From Bacteroidales bacterium (GTDB lineage Bacteria; Bacteroidota; Bacteroidia; Bacteroidales; UBA1715): a stretch of DNA of 64,000 nt. The notes under the pieces were generated by a model. It had not been told where the DNA came from and did not search any database. It was given only the letters and a program-made list of their open reading frames with translations. The position numbers and the translations under genes are program-made. Position 1 is the stretch's first letter. Every line of letters begins with the position of its first letter. This document shows positions 1 to 9,836 of the stretch, in pieces. Where the stretch lies: positions 82,430 through 146,429 of the forward strand of contig JADKDL010000049.1 of the NCBI GenBank assembly GCA_016714605.1. Reading direction: 5' to 3'.

Positions 1-2
1 CG

Positions 3-548
3 GTTATAAATAAGGAAAACAAATACTTAGGGATTGTTTCATTAGATCAATTGACTAGTTGCAATACCGAAAAAAAAATTGAAGACTGCGAACTTAGTCA
101 AATATTTGTTCTAGAAAATCAAACTATTTTTGAGATTATTGAAATTTTTTATTCAAAAAAATTATCAATTTTACCGGTAATTACCAATGAACAAAAATAC
201 TTTGGCTTAATAACTATTGAAAATATAAATAGTTATTTTGCAAAACTGAGTTCATTTAAATATCCTGGCTCCATCTTAAGAATAATTACAGATATAACTT
301 CTTATTCAATAGTAGAAATTGCACAGATTATAGAATTACATAACGCAAAAATATTACTTTTATTTACAAATTTCACCAATTCACAAGCTACTATAATTTT
401 GAAATTGAATACATTAGAAAGCGAAAAAATTATTGATACTCTTATAAGATATAATTATGAAGCAAGTGAATTCAATAATGAAATAAATGAACTTAGTGAG
501 TTTTACAAAAAAAGAATTGATTCATTAATAAGTTATATGAATATTTAA
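3..548 (+). CDS. CBS-domain protein, 5-prime end outside the window
   Basis: The reading frame is open from the first bases, and about 180 C-terminal residues are visible, so the start lies upstream of the window. Segments such as KYLGIVSLDQL and KYFGLITIENI have the beta-strand pattern that ends a CBS motif, suggesting a tandem CBS pair. CBS pairs usually bind adenosyl ligands and regulate an attached or partner protein. A stand-alone CBS protein just before nadK is a common Bacteroidota arrangement, from my knowledge of the phylum. The physiological role is unknown. The C-terminal 60 residues resemble no domain I can name. Confidence 0.75.
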   Translation, partial: VINKENKYLGIVSLDQLTSCNTEKKIEDCELSQIFVLENQTIFEIIEIFYSKKLSILPVITNEQKYFGLITIENINSYFAKLSSFKYPGSILRIITDITSYSIVEIAQIIELHNAKILLLFTNFTNSQATIILKLNTLESEKIIDTLIRYNYEASEFNNEINELSEFYKKRIDSLISYMNI

Positions 549-653
549 GTTTCACTTGACATTACAACATCCTGATTATTATACAAAAAATAATCAATAT
601 AGAAATTTTTTACTTTAAATATAATTTAGCATTTGAACAATAAACAAAAATAA

Positions 654-1527
654 GTGAAAACAATAGCAATATTTAGCAAAACTAACAGATGAACAAAATT
701 CAATTCTTCTAAAATTTCTCATTTCGCTCTTAAAATCAGATATTTTAGTAAAAGTATCAAAAACATTATATGAAACATTAAATATTGATAAAGGTGAATA
801 CAGTTTTGAATGTTTTGATGAATGTGAAGAAATAAAGCAAGCAAACTATATTCTAAGCTTTGGAGGCGATGGAACTTTTTTAAATACAGCTAATTATATA
901 AAAAACTATAATATTCCTATTATAGGTATAAATATGGGTAGATTAGGCTTTCTTACATGTGTTTCTATAGAAGATCTGGATAAACTTTTTGAAGCTCTAA
1001 AAAATGACACAATAAAATCAGAAACAAGAAGCCTTATTGAAATTGATGTTGAGAACAATCCGTTTGGAAAAAACAATACCGGACTAAACGAGATTGCAAT
1101 ACACAAAAAAAATATTGTTAGTTTATTAACAATTAAAGCATATATAAATGGTGAATATTTAAATACATACTGGGCCGATGGTTTACTTATAGCCACACCA
1201 ACCGGTTCAACTGCATATTCCCTTAGTTTAGGAGGTCCTATAATTTCACCTGAGTCTAACACATTTGTAATTACACCTATAGCACCACACACTTTAACAA
1301 TAAGACCTATCATAGTACCTGATAATGTAATTATAGAATTAATAGTTTCTAGTAGAGAAGGTGAGTTTTATACATCAATAGATTCTCAATACAAAACATT
1401 CAAACATCAAACAACTTTAAAAATATATAAATCAAATAAATCAATAATTCTGGGCATACTAGAAAATCAAAATTTCTACGAAAAAATCAGAAAAAAATTG
1501 ATGTGGGGAAACGATATTAGAAATTAA
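654..1527 (+). CDS. nadK: NAD kinase (frame broken near 680-690)
   Basis: Phosphorylates NAD to NADP in the cytoplasm using ATP. The main frame carries the diphosphate-binding GGDGTFL motif (about 863-883) and the second conserved segment TPTGSTAYSLSLGGP (about 1197-1241), both diagnostic of NadK. The N-terminal strand MKTIAIFSKT is encoded from GTG 654 in another frame, which hits a TGA at 690. The downstream frame opens after a TAG at 664, so one extra base (or two missing) near ACTAACAGATG restores a protein of about 290 residues, the normal family length. The gene is normally essential, so I read the break as a sequence error. It lies between the CBS gene and the PorG-like genes. Confidence 0.88.
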
Positions 1528-1607
1528 AAAAATAGAAATATCCTTTTTTTTTTGTTATTTACATTTATTTATTATTTTTACACGACAATACAGCAATCTA
1601 GCAAGAC

Positions 1608-2558
1608 ATGAAATTAAGAAATTATTCAATAATAATATTATTATTATTTATTTGTTTACATTCAACTTCTGAGCTTTATTCACAGGCTAATAGATGGAAA
1701 AGAATGAGATATGAAGTATTTGCAGGCATTGGAGCTACAAATTTCTTAGGAGAACTTGGTGGTAGCGACAAAGTAGGCAGTAATTTTTTATCAGATTTAG
1801 AAATATCAATGACTAGACCAGCACTTACAGTTGGTGGAAGATATTGGATAAAAAGCAGATTAATCTTTTTAACCTCGTTTACCTATGGTACTTTATGGGG
1901 TAATGACTCAAGAACTAATGAAATTTATAGAAACGAAAGAGATTTACATTTCAGATCTTCAATTTGGGAATGGCAAAACAGAATTGAATTAACATTACTT
2001 GCAGCTAAACGAACAAGTAGATATAATTTAAAAAGAGTTAGGGGTAGAAAAAACGGAAATAAATTTTCAATTGATGTTTATGCAGGAATCTCAACATTTT
2101 ATTTTAACCCGAAGCAAAAAGTTGATGGAAGATGGTATACTCTTAAAACAATAGGTACAGAAGGTCAAAACTTTTCTGAAACTCGCAAGCCATATTCAAG
2201 ACTTCAAGTAGGTATACCTGTGGGTTTAGAAGTAAAGTACTTACTAAATAGAAAATGGAGTGTTGGAATAGATATAGGTCCTCGATTTACCTTTACTGAT
2301 TACCTAGATGATGTAAGTACAACTTATGCTGATGTAGATAAGATTATAGAGTATAATAAAAATATAAAAGCATCGCCAGAAGTTATTAGAAAAATATGTG
2401 CAGCTATTCTATCAGATGAGAATTCAACGAATGATAGTCATGCAGCCACTTACCAGCAAAGGGGCAATGCTTTAAATAATGACATATACATGTTCTTTTT
2501 AATAACAATGAATTATAAATTACGTACTGCTAGAAATGGTTTACCAAAATTGAGATAA
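1608..2558 (+). CDS. DUF6089/PorG-like outer-membrane beta-barrel protein, copy 1
   Basis: A 316-residue secreted protein. An N-terminal signal peptide ends near SELYSQ, followed by WKRMRYEVFAGIGATNFLGELGG, a glycine-rich opening typical of DUF6089 barrels. Alternating hydrophobic strands run to the end. It shares RWKRMRYE, FYFNP, GTEGQN, FTFTDY.DDV and the ending ARNGLPKLR with the next gene, so the two are tandem paralogues. PorG, a DUF6089 member, is an outer-membrane component of the T9SS gliding/secretion machine. Whether this copy works in T9SS or is a divergent barrel cannot be told from sequence. It is 50 bp from the next gene and codirectional. Confidence 0.72.
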   Translation: MKLRNYSIIILLLFICLHSTSELYSQANRWKRMRYEVFAGIGATNFLGELGGSDKVGSNFLSDLEISMTRPALTVGGRYWIKSRLIFLTSFTYGTLWGNDSRTNEIYRNERDLHFRSSIWEWQNRIELTLLAAKRTSRYNLKRVRGRKNGNKFSIDVYAGISTFYFNPKQKVDGRWYTLKTIGTEGQNFSETRKPYSRLQVGIPVGLEVKYLLNRKWSVGIDIGPRFTFTDYLDDVSTTYADVDKIIEYNKNIKASPEVIRKICAAILSDENSTNDSHAATYQQRGNALNNDIYMFFLITMNYKLRTARNGLPKLR

Positions 2559-2625
2559 TAATGCAATTAATCAATAAAAATATTGACTAATTAACATTAA
2601 TCGTTTTTTACTTTAAATTTAGTTC

Positions 2626-3633
2626 ATGAAAAAATATATACTATTATTATTATTCTCCTTCATTGTGAATTACAGCTTTTCTCAATGGTCTAAATGGAAA
2701 CGAATGAGATATGAAGTTTCTTTCGGAATAGGGACATCTAGTTTTATGGGAGATTTAGGAGGAGGACAAAATAGTGATTCTTTTTTAGATGATTATTTTG
2801 GAGATTTTGACTTTGGATCAACACGCCCATCTTTTTACTTGGGAGGTCGTTATAAATTAAGCCCTCTTTTTTCCGCAAAATTAAATTTAGCACTTGGTTG
2901 GGTTTCTGGTAATGATGAGTGGAGTAACGACATAAATAGACAGAATAGAAATTTAAATTTTAATTCTGTTATATTTGAACAATCGCTTGTTGGCGAGTTT
3001 AATATTATTAAAGAAAATGAGCAAAAGCGATGGAGTAAAATACGTAATAAAAGAGTAAGGGGATATAGTTTTAATTTATATGTTTTTGCCGGCATAGGAG
3101 GGTTCTATTTTAATCCAAGAGGTTATGTAGTAGATGATTATACAAATAAAACATATTATAGTTTATATGATGTTGGTACTGAAGGTCAAAACATTACCCA
3201 AAATCATTATAACCGTTATGCACTTTGTATTCCTGGTGGTTTAGGCATCAAATTTGGTTTAAACAGAAAATGGGACTTTGGAATTGAATATGGAATGAGA
3301 TATACTTTTACAGATTATATAGATGATGTAGGAGGTGCTTATTACGACAATAAAGCAATTATTGAGAATTACAAAGATGGTAATGATGTTAATGTTGGTT
3401 ATTTGGCAGATAATCATTATGCTACAGAAACAACCAAATTTACAGAAACAGATTTTGCTGCAGGTTCAATTTGGGAAGGTTACGACAAATATTACGAGGT
3501 GGGTGATAGAAAACCATATCCAAGCGGAACAGAATTTAGATCCGGTAAGGCAAAAGATATTTATATGTTTCTATTTTTAAATTTCTCTTACAAATTAAAA
3601 ACAGGAAGAAATGGTCTTCCGAAATTTAGATAA
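2626..3633 (+). CDS. DUF6089/PorG-like outer-membrane beta-barrel protein, copy 2
   Basis: A 335-residue tandem paralogue of the preceding gene, with a signal peptide (MKKYILLLLFSFIVNYSFSQ) and the same landmarks: WKRMRYEVSFGIG, GDLGGG, FYFNP, GTEGQN, FTDYIDDVGG and the terminal GRNGLPKFR. It is slightly longer because of extra acidic and aromatic loops (SDSFLDDYFGDFDFG near residue 45, and a Tyr-rich loop near 270), as expected for surface loops diverging after duplication. It probably sits in the outer membrane. A gene-free leader of about 130 bp separates it from the third copy. Confidence 0.72.
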   Translation: MKKYILLLLFSFIVNYSFSQWSKWKRMRYEVSFGIGTSSFMGDLGGGQNSDSFLDDYFGDFDFGSTRPSFYLGGRYKLSPLFSAKLNLALGWVSGNDEWSNDINRQNRNLNFNSVIFEQSLVGEFNIIKENEQKRWSKIRNKRVRGYSFNLYVFAGIGGFYFNPRGYVVDDYTNKTYYSLYDVGTEGQNITQNHYNRYALCIPGGLGIKFGLNRKWDFGIEYGMRYTFTDYIDDVGGAYYDNKAIIENYKDGNDVNVGYLADNHYATETTKFTETDFAAGSIWEGYDKYYEVGDRKPYPSGTEFRSGKAKDIYMFLFLNFSYKLKTGRNGLPKFR

Positions 3634-3761
3634 ATTTTAGCTGATACATACTACACTACTTTTTTATGCGTTAAAGGCTTAGAAGTTTTTTTGTGCATTA
3701 TTCGCGATTTATTAAGAAACTTTGAAAAAAAAATATATAATTGCAGCCTTTTTGAGTATAT

Positions 3762-4448
3762 ATGTTAAGATTTTCAGTAATACATTTTTTAATTCTCCTA
3801 TTATTAGCAACAAGCGTAACTGCTCAAAGATATCATAAAAACGATGATATCGGAATTATTGTAGGAGGTTCAACCTATGAAGGTGATATCAATTTTGGTA
3901 GTTTATTTCACAACCCTCAGTTTGCAGTAGGGCTGATTTATCGTAAGAACTTTAGTCCCCATTACTCCCTCAGACTAGGAGTAACAGGTACTCAATTAAG
4001 TGCTGCTGATTCTGATTTGGGAGGTGATTTTCAAAAATTGCGAAATCAAGCTTTTGCAAAAAGTATAATTGTAGATATCTCTGGTCTAGTTGAATTTAAC
4101 TTCCTTGAACTTACAACCGATAAAAAAAAGTTTAACTTCACTCCTTTCGTGGCTACAGGTTTGACTTTTTTTGGAAACAACTACACCCCTAAACTTCTTA
4201 ATTTCGCTATTCCATTAGGATTCGGTTTCAAATATAAATTTGCTCCGAAATGGACATTACAGCTTGAATGGATTTATAGATTTACTTTTACAGACAATTT
4301 AGATAATCTAATACTGATTTCAGAAGTTAGAGATTATTATAATAAGCAATATTCTTTCGATTATACAAACGATATATATTCAATTTTTGGGGTTTCTTTA
4401 TTATATCAAATTAGAAAAAAAGCACCAGAGTGTCCTGGTTATAAGTAA
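3762..4448 (+). CDS. porG: PorG-type DUF6089 outer-membrane protein
   Basis: A 228-residue secreted protein with a signal peptide ending LLATSVTAQ, then DIGIIVGGSTYEGDINF and a series of amphipathic strands including FTPFVATGLTFFG and a final short strand YSIFGVSLLYQIRKK. Size and position fit PorG, which in Bacteroidota typically lies directly upstream of uppS and bamA. Only three bases separate its stop from uppS, so they are almost certainly cotranscribed. PorG is an outer-membrane T9SS component that interacts with the periplasmic PorK/PorN ring. The two larger neighbours look like relatives, and this copy best matches the canonical one. The gene symbol is by synteny plus fold, not by a diagnostic motif. 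Confidence 0.7.
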   Translation: MLRFSVIHFLILLLLATSVTAQRYHKNDDIGIIVGGSTYEGDINFGSLFHNPQFAVGLIYRKNFSPHYSLRLGVTGTQLSAADSDLGGDFQKLRNQAFAKSIIVDISGLVEFNFLELTTDKKKFNFTPFVATGLTFFGNNYTPKLLNFAIPLGFGFKYKFAPKWTLQLEWIYRFTFTDNLDNLILISEVRDYYNKQYSFDYTNDIYSIFGVSLLYQIRKKAPECPGYK

Positions 4449-4451
4449 AAT

Positions 4452-5201
4452 ATGTCATACAAGAATTTAATTATTAAAGAAAACAGACCCAATCACATAG
4501 CAATTATTATGGATGGGAATGGAAGATGGGCAAAAAAAATTGGCAATATTAGACTAGTTGGTCACAAAAAAGGAGCTAATTCTGTAAATGAAGTAATTGA
4601 AGCTTGTGTTGAACTTGAAATAAAATATCTAACACTATATGCTTTTTCAACTGAAAATTGGAATAGACCTAAAACTGAAATAGAAGGATTAATGAGTTTG
4701 CTTTTATCTACTTTAGAAAAAGAACTTGAAAAATTAAAAAAACATGGCGTTAGATTAAAAACAATTGGCGACATAAGTAAACTACCTCAATCGGTAGAGT
4801 TAAAACTTAAAAAGGCTATTGAAGAAACCGCTACAAATACTGGGTTAACATTAACTTTAGCACTTAGTTACAGTTCCCGATGGGAAATAACTGAAATGGT
4901 AAAATCAATAGTTGAAAAATATAAAAATACTGAAATAACAGAAAATGAAATAACAAGCAATCTTATAGAATCTCACCTTTCAACTAAAGATATTCCTGAC
5001 CCGGAACTTCTAATAAGAACAAGCGGAGAATATAGATTGAGCAACTTTTTACTATGGCAAATTGCATATACAGAATTATATTTTACAGATACGTTATGGC
5101 CCGATTTTAAAAAAGAAGATTTATATAAGGCTATAGCAGACTATCAAAAAAGAGAACGTAGATTTGGAAAAACAGGAGAACAAATATCAAATGAAGCTTA
5201 G
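4452..5201 (+). CDS. uppS: Isoprenyl transferase (undecaprenyl diphosphate synthase)
   Basis: A cis-prenyltransferase that condenses isopentenyl diphosphate units to the C55 carrier used in cell-wall and polysaccharide synthesis. At 249 residues it has normal length. The catalytic aspartate motif MDGNGRWAKK is near residue 22, YAFSTENWNRP near 75, and the C-terminal IPP/diphosphate site RTSGEYRLSNFLLWQ near 195, followed by WPDF and the RRFGK end. The start ATG 4452 follows the porG stop by three bases, and the end overlaps bamA by 11 bp, indicating translational coupling in an envelope-biogenesis operon. Confidence 0.95.
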   Translation: MSYKNLIIKENRPNHIAIIMDGNGRWAKKIGNIRLVGHKKGANSVNEVIEACVELEIKYLTLYAFSTENWNRPKTEIEGLMSLLLSTLEKELEKLKKHGVRLKTIGDISKLPQSVELKLKKAIEETATNTGLTLTLALSYSSRWEITEMVKSIVEKYKNTEITENEITSNLIESHLSTKDIPDPELLIRTSGEYRLSNFLLWQIAYTELYFTDTLWPDFKKEDLYKAIADYQKRERRFGKTGEQISNEA

Positions 5202-7818
5202 AAAAATAAAAAAAGAAATATTTATACTATTGTTTATAGCTATTTCAACAATAATTCACGCACAATCGAATAAAATTGAATATTCTGAACCAAAGAAATA
5301 TGAGATTGCTGATATAAACGTAGAAGGACTAAAACATATACAAAGTTCAGCGGTTTTGAAATTAATAAATATTAAAATTGGTAATACAATTCTTATTCCC
5401 GGACCTGAAATTTCTTCAACAATGGAAAAACTTTGGAAACAAGGTTTGTTTGAAGATATTCAAATTCAGGCATCTAAAATTGAAGATGAAAAAATCTATC
5501 TAACCATAATTTTAGAAGAGAGAGCTAGAGTGAATAATATAGTATTTTCAGGAATAAAAGAGTCTGAAGAGACTGATATTCTAGAACTTTTACCTATAAA
5601 AAAAGGAGTGCAAATAACTGAAAGTAATTTGCAAACTTCAAAAAATCTAATAAAGAATTATTTTATAGAAAAAGGATTTTTTAATGCAACTATTGTAATT
5701 ACTGAAAATGAAAATACGAAAGAAAAATATTTGTCTGATATAGCGATAGATATTACAAAAAATCAGAAAGTAAAAATTGAAGAAATTACTTTAAATGGAG
5801 TTTCCGAACTAAAGGAACGTAAGATATATAAACAACTAAAAGAAACTAAAAGGAAAAGATGGTATAACATTTTGAAAAGATCAAAATACATACCTAAACT
5901 TTACCAAGAAGATAAAAAAAATATAGTAGAAAAATACAAGAAAAAAGGATATAGAGATGCGAAAATTGTTTCAGATTCATTGATTCTGGTTAACGAAAAA
6001 TTAGTATCTCTAATTATAAATGTTAATGAAGGTAAAAAATACTATTTCAGAAATATATCTTGGATAGGAAATAGCATTTATACTGACGATTTCTTAAATA
6101 AGATTTTCGGAATTTCGAAAGGAGACATATATAATGAAACTCTACTTGAAGATAAAATATATGGATTAGAAGGTATAAGTTCTTTATACCTAGACAATGG
6201 GTATCTATTCTTCAATGCAGAACCAGTAGAAACAAACATTGACAATGATTCAATAGATATTGAAATAAGAATATTTGAAGGCCGACAAGCTACTATAAAT
6301 AAAGTAATTGTAAATGGAAATACAAAAACGAATGACCATGTTATTTATAGAGAACTAAAAACTAAACCAGGCGATTTGTTTAGTAGAGCTGATATTATCA
6401 GAACACAAAGAGAATTGGCTACTTTAGGATACTTTAATCCTGAAACAATGGGAATTGACCCAAAACCAAATCCGGAAAATGGAACGGTTGATTTGATTTA
6501 CAATCTTGAAGAACAATCGTCAGATCAAATCGAATTATCAGTAGGTTATAGTCAATATCTGATTGGTTCCATTAAACTAATTTTAACAAACTTTTCGCTT
6601 CGAAACTTCTTCAATAAAGAAGCATGGCGACCTATACCATCAGGCGATGGACAACGATTAAGTCTATCTGCTACTTACAATCCTATTTACTACCAATCTT
6701 ACAACCTATCATTTGTAGAGCCTTGGCTTGGTGGGAAAAAACCAAACGCATTAAGTGTCTCCACATATTATTCTGTTCGTACTAATGGTAAAATTAAAAG
6801 TGAAGCACCTAATGCTTATGGAGACTGGAAAACTATAGGTGTAAGTGTAGGACTAGGACGACGTTTGAAAAAACCTGATGACTTCTTTACTTTAAATAAT
6901 GAGATTACCTATCACAAATATATACTAGATAATTACGCATTACCAGGTCAGAGCACAGTAACAAAATTTGGATCTTATAATAGCGTAAGCTTAGGAATTG
7001 TTCTCTCTAGAAATTCAATAAGTCAACCGCTCTACCCGAGAAGTGGTTCTATGTTTTCATTACGATTAGATGTTACACCACCTCATTCACTATTTAGATC
7101 TAAACAAAAAAATCAAGAAATACTTGATTATATGGAAAAAATAGAGGAAATCGCAAATTTCTCAAACCAAGAACTTGTTTTACACTACGATTCTACTTTA
7201 GCCTCAGTTTATGAAACAGCTTCATCTGAAATGAAAACTGTCTACAATTCTCAAGCTCGTGAAAAACTTACTAATGAAATAAATGAAAAATCATTACGTT
7301 GGATTGAATATTTTAAAATTTCTTTTCAAACAAAACAATATACAGAAATTGTTAACAAATTGGTACTTGAAACGAGAATACAAATGGGATATTTAGGTCA
7401 CTATAATAAAGACTTCCGTTCCCCATTTGAAAGATATGACATGGGAGGCGATGGATTGTCAGGTAATTATTATTACGGTGTAGAAACTATTCCAATGAGA
7501 GGATATGATGGAAATTCATTGACACCTGCCGATGGTGGATATATATATAATAAATATGGTGCAGAATTAAGATATCCGGTTTCATTGGCAGCAAGTGCTA
7601 CAATTTATGTTCTAGCTTTTGCAGAGGCAGGTAATGTTTGGAATAAATTTTCTGAATATTCTCCATTTAAGTTAAAAAGAAGTGCAGGAGTTGGTCTTAG
7701 AGTATTCTTACCAATGATGGGACTACTTGGAGTCGATGTAGGATATGGCTTTGACGCAGACAATACTGGAACAAAAGGACAATGGCTTCCGAGCTTTGTA
7801 CTGGGACAACAATTTTAA
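5191..7818 (+). CDS. bamA: Outer-membrane protein assembly factor BamA
   Basis: The central subunit of the BAM complex, which folds beta-barrels into the outer membrane. From ATG 5191 (ending the uppS gene, with GGAGAA upstream) the protein has 875 residues: a signal peptide ending IIHAQ, then POTRA-type repeats (YEIADINVEGLKH, KVKIEEITLNGV, KYYFRNISWIGN, ATINKVIVNGNT, each followed by F...DI/GY strands), then the barrel. The barrel carries the usual PLYPRSGSMFSLRL and the final GVDVGYGFDAD...PSFVLGQQF with a C-terminal aromatic. A helical insert of about 60 residues lies after TPPHSLF (about nt 7080-7320). Two Skp-like genes follow, as is usual in the phylum. Confidence 0.95.
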   Translation: MKLRKIKKEIFILLFIAISTIIHAQSNKIEYSEPKKYEIADINVEGLKHIQSSAVLKLINIKIGNTILIPGPEISSTMEKLWKQGLFEDIQIQASKIEDEKIYLTIILEERARVNNIVFSGIKESEETDILELLPIKKGVQITESNLQTSKNLIKNYFIEKGFFNATIVITENENTKEKYLSDIAIDITKNQKVKIEEITLNGVSELKERKIYKQLKETKRKRWYNILKRSKYIPKLYQEDKKNIVEKYKKKGYRDAKIVSDSLILVNEKLVSLIINVNEGKKYYFRNISWIGNSIYTDDFLNKIFGISKGDIYNETLLEDKIYGLEGISSLYLDNGYLFFNAEPVETNIDNDSIDIEIRIFEGRQATINKVIVNGNTKTNDHVIYRELKTKPGDLFSRADIIRTQRELATLGYFNPETMGIDPKPNPENGTVDLIYNLEEQSSDQIELSVGYSQYLIGSIKLILTNFSLRNFFNKEAWRPIPSGDGQRLSLSATYNPIYYQSYNLSFVEPWLGGKKPNALSVSTYYSVRTNGKIKSEAPNAYGDWKTIGVSVGLGRRLKKPDDFFTLNNEITYHKYILDNYALPGQSTVTKFGSYNSVSLGIVLSRNSISQPLYPRSGSMFSLRLDVTPPHSLFRSKQKNQEILDYMEKIEEIANFSNQELVLHYDSTLASVYETASSEMKTVYNSQAREKLTNEINEKSLRWIEYFKISFQTKQYTEIVNKLVLETRIQMGYLGHYNKDFRSPFERYDMGGDGLSGNYYYGVETIPMRGYDGNSLTPADGGYIYNKYGAELRYPVSLAASATIYVLAFAEAGNVWNKFSEYSPFKLKRSAGVGLRVFLPMMGLLGVDVGYGFDADNTGTKGQWLPSFVLGQQF

Positions 7819-7866
7819 TCAATAAACAAATTACTATATTTCTAATATTTTAAAACAGACTACATT

Positions 7867-8385
7867 ATGAAAAAAATATTATTATTTACAGCACTGCTTT
7901 TGGGGGTAACTTTTTTTGCAAATGCTCAAAAAGTAGTATTTCTTGACACAGAATATATTTTGAAAAATATACCTGCATACAAGGAAGCTCAAGAACAATT
8001 AAATAAATTATCTGCCGAATGGGAGAAAGAAATAACTACAAAATACGATGAACTTGAGAAATTATATAATCAATATCAGGTAGACAAACTTTTGCTATCA
8101 AATGAAATGAAGGCAAGAAGAGAAAATGAAATTGTGTCAAAAGAAAAAGAAGTAAAAACACTACAACAAAAACGTTTTGGAACCGATGGCGACTTATTCA
8201 AAAAAGAACAAGAGCTTATAAAACCAATTCAAGATGAAGTTTATAATGCAATAAAAGATGTTTCTGTAGCTGAAAGTTACGGTTTGGTTTTTGACGCAGC
8301 TTCTAGTGCTACAACACTTTTATACACCGATTCTAAACTAGATATAAGCGATAATATTCTTAAAAAATTGGGGTATATTAAATAA
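7867..8385 (+). CDS. OmpH/Skp family periplasmic chaperone, copy 1
   Basis: A 172-residue protein with a signal peptide (MKKILLFTALLLGVTFFANAQ) followed by KVVFLDTEYILKNIPAYKEAQEQLN, the standard N-terminal strand-helix of OmpH/Skp. A long charged coiled-coil arm follows (about residues 45-115), then a short C-terminal strand region, GLVFDAASSATTLLYTD. Skp trimers hold unfolded outer-membrane proteins in their tentacles and deliver them to BamA. The gene starts 48 bp after bamA and is followed by a paralogue, the usual tandem pair in Bacteroidota. Confidence 0.9.
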   Translation: MKKILLFTALLLGVTFFANAQKVVFLDTEYILKNIPAYKEAQEQLNKLSAEWEKEITTKYDELEKLYNQYQVDKLLLSNEMKARRENEIVSKEKEVKTLQQKRFGTDGDLFKKEQELIKPIQDEVYNAIKDVSVAESYGLVFDAASSATTLLYTDSKLDISDNILKKLGYIK

Positions 8386-8397
8386 TTTATATATTTG
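8368..8397 (+). promoter_or_regulatory. Bacteroidota-type promoter before second ompH gene
   Basis: An exact -7 box TATATTTG (8390-8397) lies 19 bp after a TTG (8368-8370), matching the phylum consensus TTTG-N19-21-TAnnTTTG. The ATG of the second ompH gene is 35 bp downstream, so this would let it be transcribed independently of the bamA operon. Sequence match only. Confidence 0.5.
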
Positions 8398-8432
8398 CTG
8401 AAAAATTTGTAAAACATAACAAAAAAATAAAA

Positions 8433-8940
8433 ATGAAACAATTACTATTAACAACAATTCTAGTTGCAGCTATCTCATTATTAGGAAGTTCACAAACATT
8501 CAAATTTGGTCATATTGACTCACAAACATTATTACAAGCTATGCCTGAGCAAGAAACTGCAAAAGTTACACTTGAAAAAGAGTTTAAACAAATGGAAAAT
8601 AATTTGCAATCGATGCAAGTTGAACTAAATAAAAAATACGAAGCATACATGGGTGCTTATGATACTCTTAGTGATTTTGTGAAAAAATCAAAAGAACAAG
8701 AAATGCAAGAAATTCAAACAAATACAAAACTATCAGCAAGAAGCACAAAGTCAGTTACAAAAAAAAGAAGCTGAATTGTTTCAGCCAATATTAGAAAAAG
8801 CACAATTGGCTATTGCTGAAGTAGGAAAAGAAAATGGATTTATTTATATTTTTGACATTAGTTCTAAAGTAGTACTTTTTCAATCAGACAAAAGTATTGA
8901 TGTAATGCCATTGGTTAAGAAAAAATTGGGAATGGAATAA
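8433..8940 (+). CDS. OmpH/Skp family periplasmic chaperone, copy 2 (frame broken near 8720)
   Basis: A tandem paralogue of the previous gene. The signal peptide ends ISLLGSSQ, then FKFGHIDSQTLLQAMPEQETAK and a coiled-coil arm. The original frame runs to a TGA at 8772. The rest of the family pattern continues in the next frame (QNYQQEAQSQLQKKEAELFQ, then FIYIFDISSKVVLFQSD) to a TAA at 8938-8940. Removing one A from the AAA at 8720-8722 joins them into about 168 residues, the length of copy 1. A hairpin terminator follows 25 bp after the stop. I treat the break as a sequence error. Confidence 0.85.
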
Positions 8941-8964
8941 AACCTATAAAATAATTTGAAACGA

Positions 8965-8999
8965 GCAACGGTTATAATAAATTCCGTTGCTTTTTTTTT
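8965..8999 (+). terminator. Rho-independent terminator after ompH
   Basis: A perfect 7-bp stem GCAACGG (8965-8971) / CCGTTGC (8984-8990) with a 12-nt AT-rich loop is followed by nine T. It closes the bamA-ompH unit. The murI ATG begins at the base right after the T-run. Confidence 0.85.
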
Positions 9000-9829
9000 A
9001 TGTATATGCAAAAGTATCATATTGGCGTATTTGACTCAGGTTTTGGGGGGCTAACTATTTTGAATGAGTTTCAAAGTTTGCTTCCTGAATACTCATATCT
9101 ATACTTGGGCGATAATGCACGTTCACCATACGGAAGCAGATCGTTTGAAACAGTATATAAATACACCCTTGATGCGGTAAAAAAGTTATTTGAAATGGAT
9201 TGCTTTCTTATAATTTTAGCTTGCAATACAGCTTCTGCAAAAGCTTTACGCACCATTCAACAAACATATTTACCACAATATTACCCCGAAAGAAGAGTAT
9301 TAGGAGTAATAAGACCAACATCTGAAAACATTCACAATGTAACCAAAAATAACCATGTAGGAATACTTGGAACTATAGGAACCGTAAATTCAAACTCTTA
9401 TATAATAGAAATTAATAAATTACACCCTCAAATATCAATCACTCAACAAGCTTGCCCCATGTGGGTGCCAATCATTGAAAATGGTGAAGCATTAAGCAAT
9501 GGTGCTGATTATTTTGTTTCAAAATACATAGATACTCTCTTGGAAAGCGACCCAATGATTGATACAATTGTACTAGGTTGTACCCACTACCCTATTTTAA
9601 TACCTAAAATTAAGAAAATCATTAATCCAGAAATTACTTTACTTAATCAAAAGTACTATTGTGGCAAAAAAGCCTCAAAACATATTTAGCAAAACATCCT
9701 GAAATAGAATCAAAATTAATAAAAGATTCCAGTTGCAAATATTATACAACAGAAACCCCTGATACATTTGATAAAACAGCCGAAATATTTATTGGAAACC
9801 CAATAAAATCAAATAAAATTGAACTTTAA
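9000..9829 (+). CDS. murI: Glutamate racemase (two frame breaks near 9650 and 9668)
   Basis: Converts L- to D-glutamate for peptidoglycan. DSGFGGL lies at the start, the first catalytic cysteine is in ILACNTASAKALR and the second in VLGCTHYPIL. The initial frame ends at a TAG near 9687. The conserved tail is nonetheless present: VAKSLKTYLAKHPE and onward to the TAA at 9827-9829. Reaching it requires dropping one A from AAAA near 9648-9651 and one from AAAAAA near 9666-9671. The restored protein is about 275 residues, normal for MurI. ATG 9000 or 9006 could be the start. The gene is essential in most bacteria, so two independent true frameshifts 20 bp apart are unlikely. Confidence 0.88.
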
Positions 9830-9836
9830 TCAACGG

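Noticed and set aside
654..9829. nadK and murI as true pseudogenes
   Set aside because: Both are normally essential, the conserved protein continues perfectly after one-base corrections, and similar errors occur across the window.
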